From Symbiodinium natans (Eukaryota; Sar; Dinophyceae; Suessiales; Symbiodiniaceae): a DNA stretch of 62,000 nucleotides. The first letter of the stretch is position 1. The number at the start of each line of letters is the position of its first letter. The stretch covers positions 403,246 through 465,245 of the forward strand of contig CAJNDS010002203.1 in NCBI GenBank assembly GCA_905221605.1, written 5' to 3'. Below are positions 59,127-62,000 of the stretch, piece by piece. The position numbers and the translations under genes were made by a program. The notes beneath the pieces are model-generated. The model did not search any database. It was not told the origin of the DNA and was given only the letters and a program-made list of their open reading frames with translations.

Positions 59127-59740
59127 GTGCCTTGCACTGCACTCGCATGAGAATGAGCCTTCATTCTCGGCTTGACTGCGCTAAGCCATCGCCCTAAACC
59201 TTAAACCCCCTAAATCCCTAAACCCCCGAAGACCCCAACCCCTAAACCCTAAACCCTAAACCCTAAACCCTAAACCCTAAACCCAAAAACAGGGTCTCGG
59301 GGTCGAGGGTTCAGGTCTGTGAGCTTTCGGGGTTCAAGAGGGGGCCCAAGGGTTCAAGCTTTGTGGTGTTTAGGGTTTAGGGTTTAGGGTTTGGGGTTCA
59401 GGGTTTAGGGTTTAGGGTTTAGGGTTTACTTCCAACCCTTTCGCGCAAACCCTGAAAGCCACCAACCTGCAAACTGGACTCGTACATCCGACATGCATAT
59501 AGTGGTCCCCCAAACCTTCCCCCCCCCCCCCCCACAGGTACGCCAAGAATCTAAAATCTCCCTAAACCCTAAACCCTAAACCCTAAACCCTAAACCCTAA
59601 ACCTTTGGTGCGAGCCTGTCGGCCGCTAATTCCGTCCAAAGCAGACCCTAGTGCGAGCACCCCGAGCCCGAAACCCGAAACCCGAAACCCTAAACCCTAA
59701 ACCCTAAACCCTAAACCCTAAACCCCTCCACCTTGTTTAG
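59127..59740. repeat. Intron 57: CCCTAAA and TTTAGGG arrays, poly-C
   Basis: CCCTAAA at about 59243-59285, TTTAGGG at 59365-59430, poly-C at 59520-59533, CCCTAAA at 59562-59600 and 59690-59725. No coding sequence seen. Confidence 0.75.
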
Positions 59741-59768
59741 GTTCGACCCTGGTGGCCGTCGCACATCG
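59741..59768 (+). CDS. ABCC exon 58 (NBD2 H-loop)
   Basis: Reads STLVAVAHR across the junction, matching CTVLTIAHRL. His of AHR is the NBD2 switch residue. The acceptor TTTAG|G is itself a telomere-type unit. The end is uncertain: a GC donor follows at 59769, or the exon may read on to a stop near 59859. A nearby frame (59791-59823) reads QVLFWDQG, like VLVLDxG. Confidence 0.85.
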
Positions 59769-60532
59769 GCCATGGTCCCAGCAGAGAGGGCGCAGGTTTT
59801 GTTTTGGGATCAAGGTGCTTGCTGAGCGAGTTCTTAAACAGTTTGAAGGGTTTAGGGTTTAGGTTTAGGGTTTAGGGTCTAGGGTCTGGGGTTTCAGTCG
59901 TTTCGGTTTAAGGCGTTTAGGGTCAGGGTAGGAAAGTCTAGATATCCCCAGCTAGTAAGTGCGGCTAAACCTCGAAAGGCCCAGTTTGGGCTTTGCGCTT
60001 TGCGTGGTGTAGGGCTTACGGGTTTACAGGGGCAACACGTTGTAGGATTTATAGCTAGGGTTTAGGGTTTAGGGTTTAGGGTTTAGGGTTTAGGGTTTAG
60101 GGTTTAGGGTTTAGGGTTTAGGGTTTAGGGGTTTGGGTAACCTTTAAACGCAAAAATCTCGAAAATCCTGCTGAGGGTTCACAGGGTTCAGTGCGAGTAC
60201 GGTCTAGGGAGTTAGGGCTTCACAGTGTTTAGGACATAGGGCTTCTATGATACGACTTAGGGAGTCGACTGTGGGTAAGGTTTGGGGTTTAGGGTTTCGG
60301 GTTTAGGGACTAGGGTCTTCAAAGGCGTGTCGGGTTTGTGGGGTCGAGCATGAAAGGCCTAGTGCTAGGGTCGCCTAGCTCAGTCACTGCTAATGTTTTA
60401 TAAAACTTTGCTTGGAACTGCGCTGCTAATGTTTTAATCAGAAAGGCACCAGACAGGCACCAACCAGCACTGTCTGCATAATTAAAAGTTGGAAACCTGC
60501 AGACAGTTGTTGGGCAGATCGGTACAGTATGA
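59769..60532. repeat. 3' region of the transporter gene: TTTAGGG array, then unique DNA
   Basis: TTTAGGG at about 59845-59885 and a perfect array at about 60055-60130, then degenerate units to about 60310. The last NBD2 segment and the stop codon should lie here or just before. Telomere-like DNA ends at about 60310. Confidence 0.6.
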
Positions 60533-61156
60533 CTAGTGACCCGGGCGCCTTCGATGCTTTCTCGGATCACGTCCGAAGATTGCAAAGCAGGACCAGATGC
60601 AACATCCACATGCTGCGCCGCTGGCTGCAGCTATCCCGAGTGGATGGCTAACAAGAACCGTCTTCACTTCTGGTCGTGTGAAACCCAGCAAGGCCCACAA
60701 ACCAAACATCCCTTTCTCCGGGATGTGAACCACTACGTGCCTCGTGGTAACCAGGCCAACTGCCGCGGAGGTGGCTGCAGCCGAAGAGACTGAGCTTAAG
60801 AGCGCAACGTGCCCCGTTGCCCTTCGTACCTGAAAGCTGCCACCAGAGCCGTGAAGGCAGTCGTTGGCAAAGGTCTCACAATTGTAGAAAAGGAGGCTGT
60901 ACTTGCGGCGCTCGGACAGAGCAGCTTCGGCTCTAGCCAAGCAGCTTTCCGCGTCGCAAGGCCTCTCGTAGAGCTCGTAAGGCTGCAGCTTCGCATCGGA
61001 AAGAATCTTCTGAACAACTCCACCAGCACGGAAAGAGTTTTCAATTATGACATGTCCGTTCGCATCTTTGGCTTTGTAAATCACGTGGTGATCGTACAGC
61101 TTTCCTGAAAAGCGCCCACCCTTTTTCCACAAGTGGTCTCCTGGCTGGAACGACAT
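60533..61156 (-). CDS. LRAT / NlpC-P60-like domain protein, membrane-anchored
   Basis: 207 residues from the ATG at 61156 (MSFQPGDHLWKKGG); the frame is open five codons further. The N-terminal half has the LRAT/HRASLS-type pattern: FQPGDHLW, then YDHHVIYKAK with the candidate catalytic His, then YNCETFANDC with the candidate catalytic Cys of the NCEHF motif. The C-terminal half has hydrophobic stretches (HVALLSSVSSAAATSAAVG, GIAAASGAACGCCIWSCFAI) that may anchor it. Family members are thiol acyltransferases or phospholipases on lipids; the substrate here is unknown. Single exon, no repeats inside, convergent with the transporter gene. Intronless genes in such genomes can derive from spliced mRNA, but no leader relic is seen. 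Confidence 0.8.
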   Translation of the reverse strand: MSFQPGDHLWKKGGRFSGKLYDHHVIYKAKDANGHVIIENSFRAGGVVQKILSDAKLQPYELYERPCDAESCLARAEAALSERRKYSLLFYNCETFANDCLHGSGGSFQVRRATGHVALLSSVSSAAATSAAVGLVTTRHVVVHIPEKGMFGLWALLGFTRPEVKTVLVSHPLGIAAASGAACGCCIWSCFAIFGRDPRKHRRRPGH

Positions 61157-62000
61157 GGCAGGCACCTCCAAACACTCCCTACGCGCAACTCAAGGCACTA
61201 CATCGCTGGCGAGAATCACTGTCACCGTCTGCCTGCTCACGATGAGCTGTTGTGCTACTGGGTGCTTCCTCTCTGCCTCTCTACCAGTAGCAGAAATGGC
61301 TACGTACGCTGCACAGCCGGCCACTTTCTTGCCACTTCCTTCCCAAACACGCGAGCTTCTGCGAGCGGTTGTGGGTTCAGGAATGTTGAAACGTGGAGTG
61401 GCCTCTCTCTCGATCACCATGAGAAGGGTCTCCTTTACGGCGTTCCCCTCGCAACCTATGAGCGCACTCAACTGTCGTAGATTTCCGTGACAGGTCTGAG
61501 CTCTTTGACCAAACAGTACTTGTCCGGACATCAAGGACATTGAAGTAGATGAAGTAAGTAGTGTAGGCTTGCGAGGCAAGCAGAGTAAGGACGGTGAGAG
61601 CCGACAGGGCCTGGCAGCCTTCTGCTCCTCCAGATAACTCCTGTGACTCGATTGACTTGGCTGCTAGAGGGCATCTCATCACTACGCCCGGTGCGGATTC
61701 TGAGGGCCTGACGCGGCCTGCGCAACCGCTGCACTCAAATCAAGCTGTAACCTCGATGCCCCCCCCCCCCCCACTCAACACACTTTGCAAACGTCAGTTC
61801 CGAAGCCAAGGATGCCGGCGATTCGGTTTTGCCACCTGCACTGTGACCTTTGCACCCGCATTCAGAAGTGTTCACAACAAGCTCATGATCGCTCTCTGAG
61901 CAGCCGCGCCAGTTGCATGCGAAGAATGCTGCTCAGCATCCCCCTGGGACGAAGGCCAAGGCGCTGAAAACATATGTTTCATAAAACATCAGCAGCGCAG
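61157..62000. other. Region upstream of the LRAT-like gene, no gene recognised
   Basis: Non-repetitive DNA with a poly-C run at about 61760-61773 and several overlapping short frames on both strands, none with a family I recognise. It should hold the LRAT-like gene's 5' UTR and promoter. No telomere-like arrays. Confidence 0.5.

Larger units (their letters stand above)
505..59768 (+). other. ABCC/MRP-type ABC transporter gene, gene-level entry (about 57 exons)
   Basis: A full ABC transporter of the ABCC (multidrug-resistance-associated) type can be read as short exons in order: TMD1 (about 2.2-15.9 kb), NBD1 (24.1-32.1 kb), linker (33.0-33.4 kb), TMD2 (33.9-42.9 kb), NBD2 (50.4-59.8 kb). Coding pieces sum to about 3.9 kb, some 1,300 residues, the size of MRP4-like short ABCC proteins without TMD0. 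Family members use ATP to export organic anions, conjugates or drugs across membranes; substrate here is unknown. Phases join without stops from 6789 to 54615 and from 56157 to 59768. Introns start GT, GC or GA and end AG, mostly AG|G. Two retrotransposons lie in introns. The start codon, one NBD2 exon and the C-terminus are unresolved. Exon edges are inferred by eye and may be off by a few bases. Confidence 0.88.

Noticed and set aside
61190-61579. 129-codon minus-strand frame upstream of the LRAT-like gene
   Set aside because: No recognisable motif, several overlapping frames of similar length, no codon pattern favouring it.

Overview
The window looks like nuclear DNA from a dinoflagellate, probably one with a large genome. 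Four things suggest this: TTTAGGG/CCCTAAA telomere-type repeats throughout, long introns with very short exons, introns that start with GC or GA as often as GT and end AG|G, and non-LTR retrotransposons. Species cannot be told from the sequence alone.

Most of the window (about 0.5-59.8 kb, + strand) appears to be one split gene for an ABCC/MRP-type ABC transporter of roughly 1,300 residues. I traced about 57 exons of 25-152 nt by matching peptide pieces in order to the family plan (TMD1, NBD1, linker, TMD2, NBD2) and requiring the reading phase to carry across each junction. Exon order is colinear with the protein. Recovered motifs include both Walker A sites, LSGGQ, two Walker B sites, LSFGQ, and the NBD2 H-loop AHR. 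One short exon between the NBD2 Q-loop and 56.16 kb, the first exon and the last exon are not settled.

The introns are about 93% of the gene and are filled with telomere-like arrays in both orientations, at least five families of hairpin (MITE-like) repeats, microsatellites and homopolymer runs. Two nearly complete non-LTR retrotransposons sit in introns. Element 1 (+ strand, about 16.1-22.2 kb) has endonuclease, reverse transcriptase and zinc fingers. Element 2 (- strand, 43.0-49.35 kb) has ORF1 and an ORF2 with the unusual order endonuclease, RNase H, reverse transcriptase. Element 2 has a short target duplication in a telomere-like repeat and a poly(A) end.

The strangest signal is in element 2: a 12-base motif, GGCGGTGTGGTC, scattered about 26 times through its whole length and in more than one reading frame, essentially absent elsewhere in the window.

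At the right end (60.5-61.2 kb, - strand) is an intact, single-exon LRAT/NlpC-P60-like gene, convergent with the transporter gene. The DNA there lacks telomere-like repeats.
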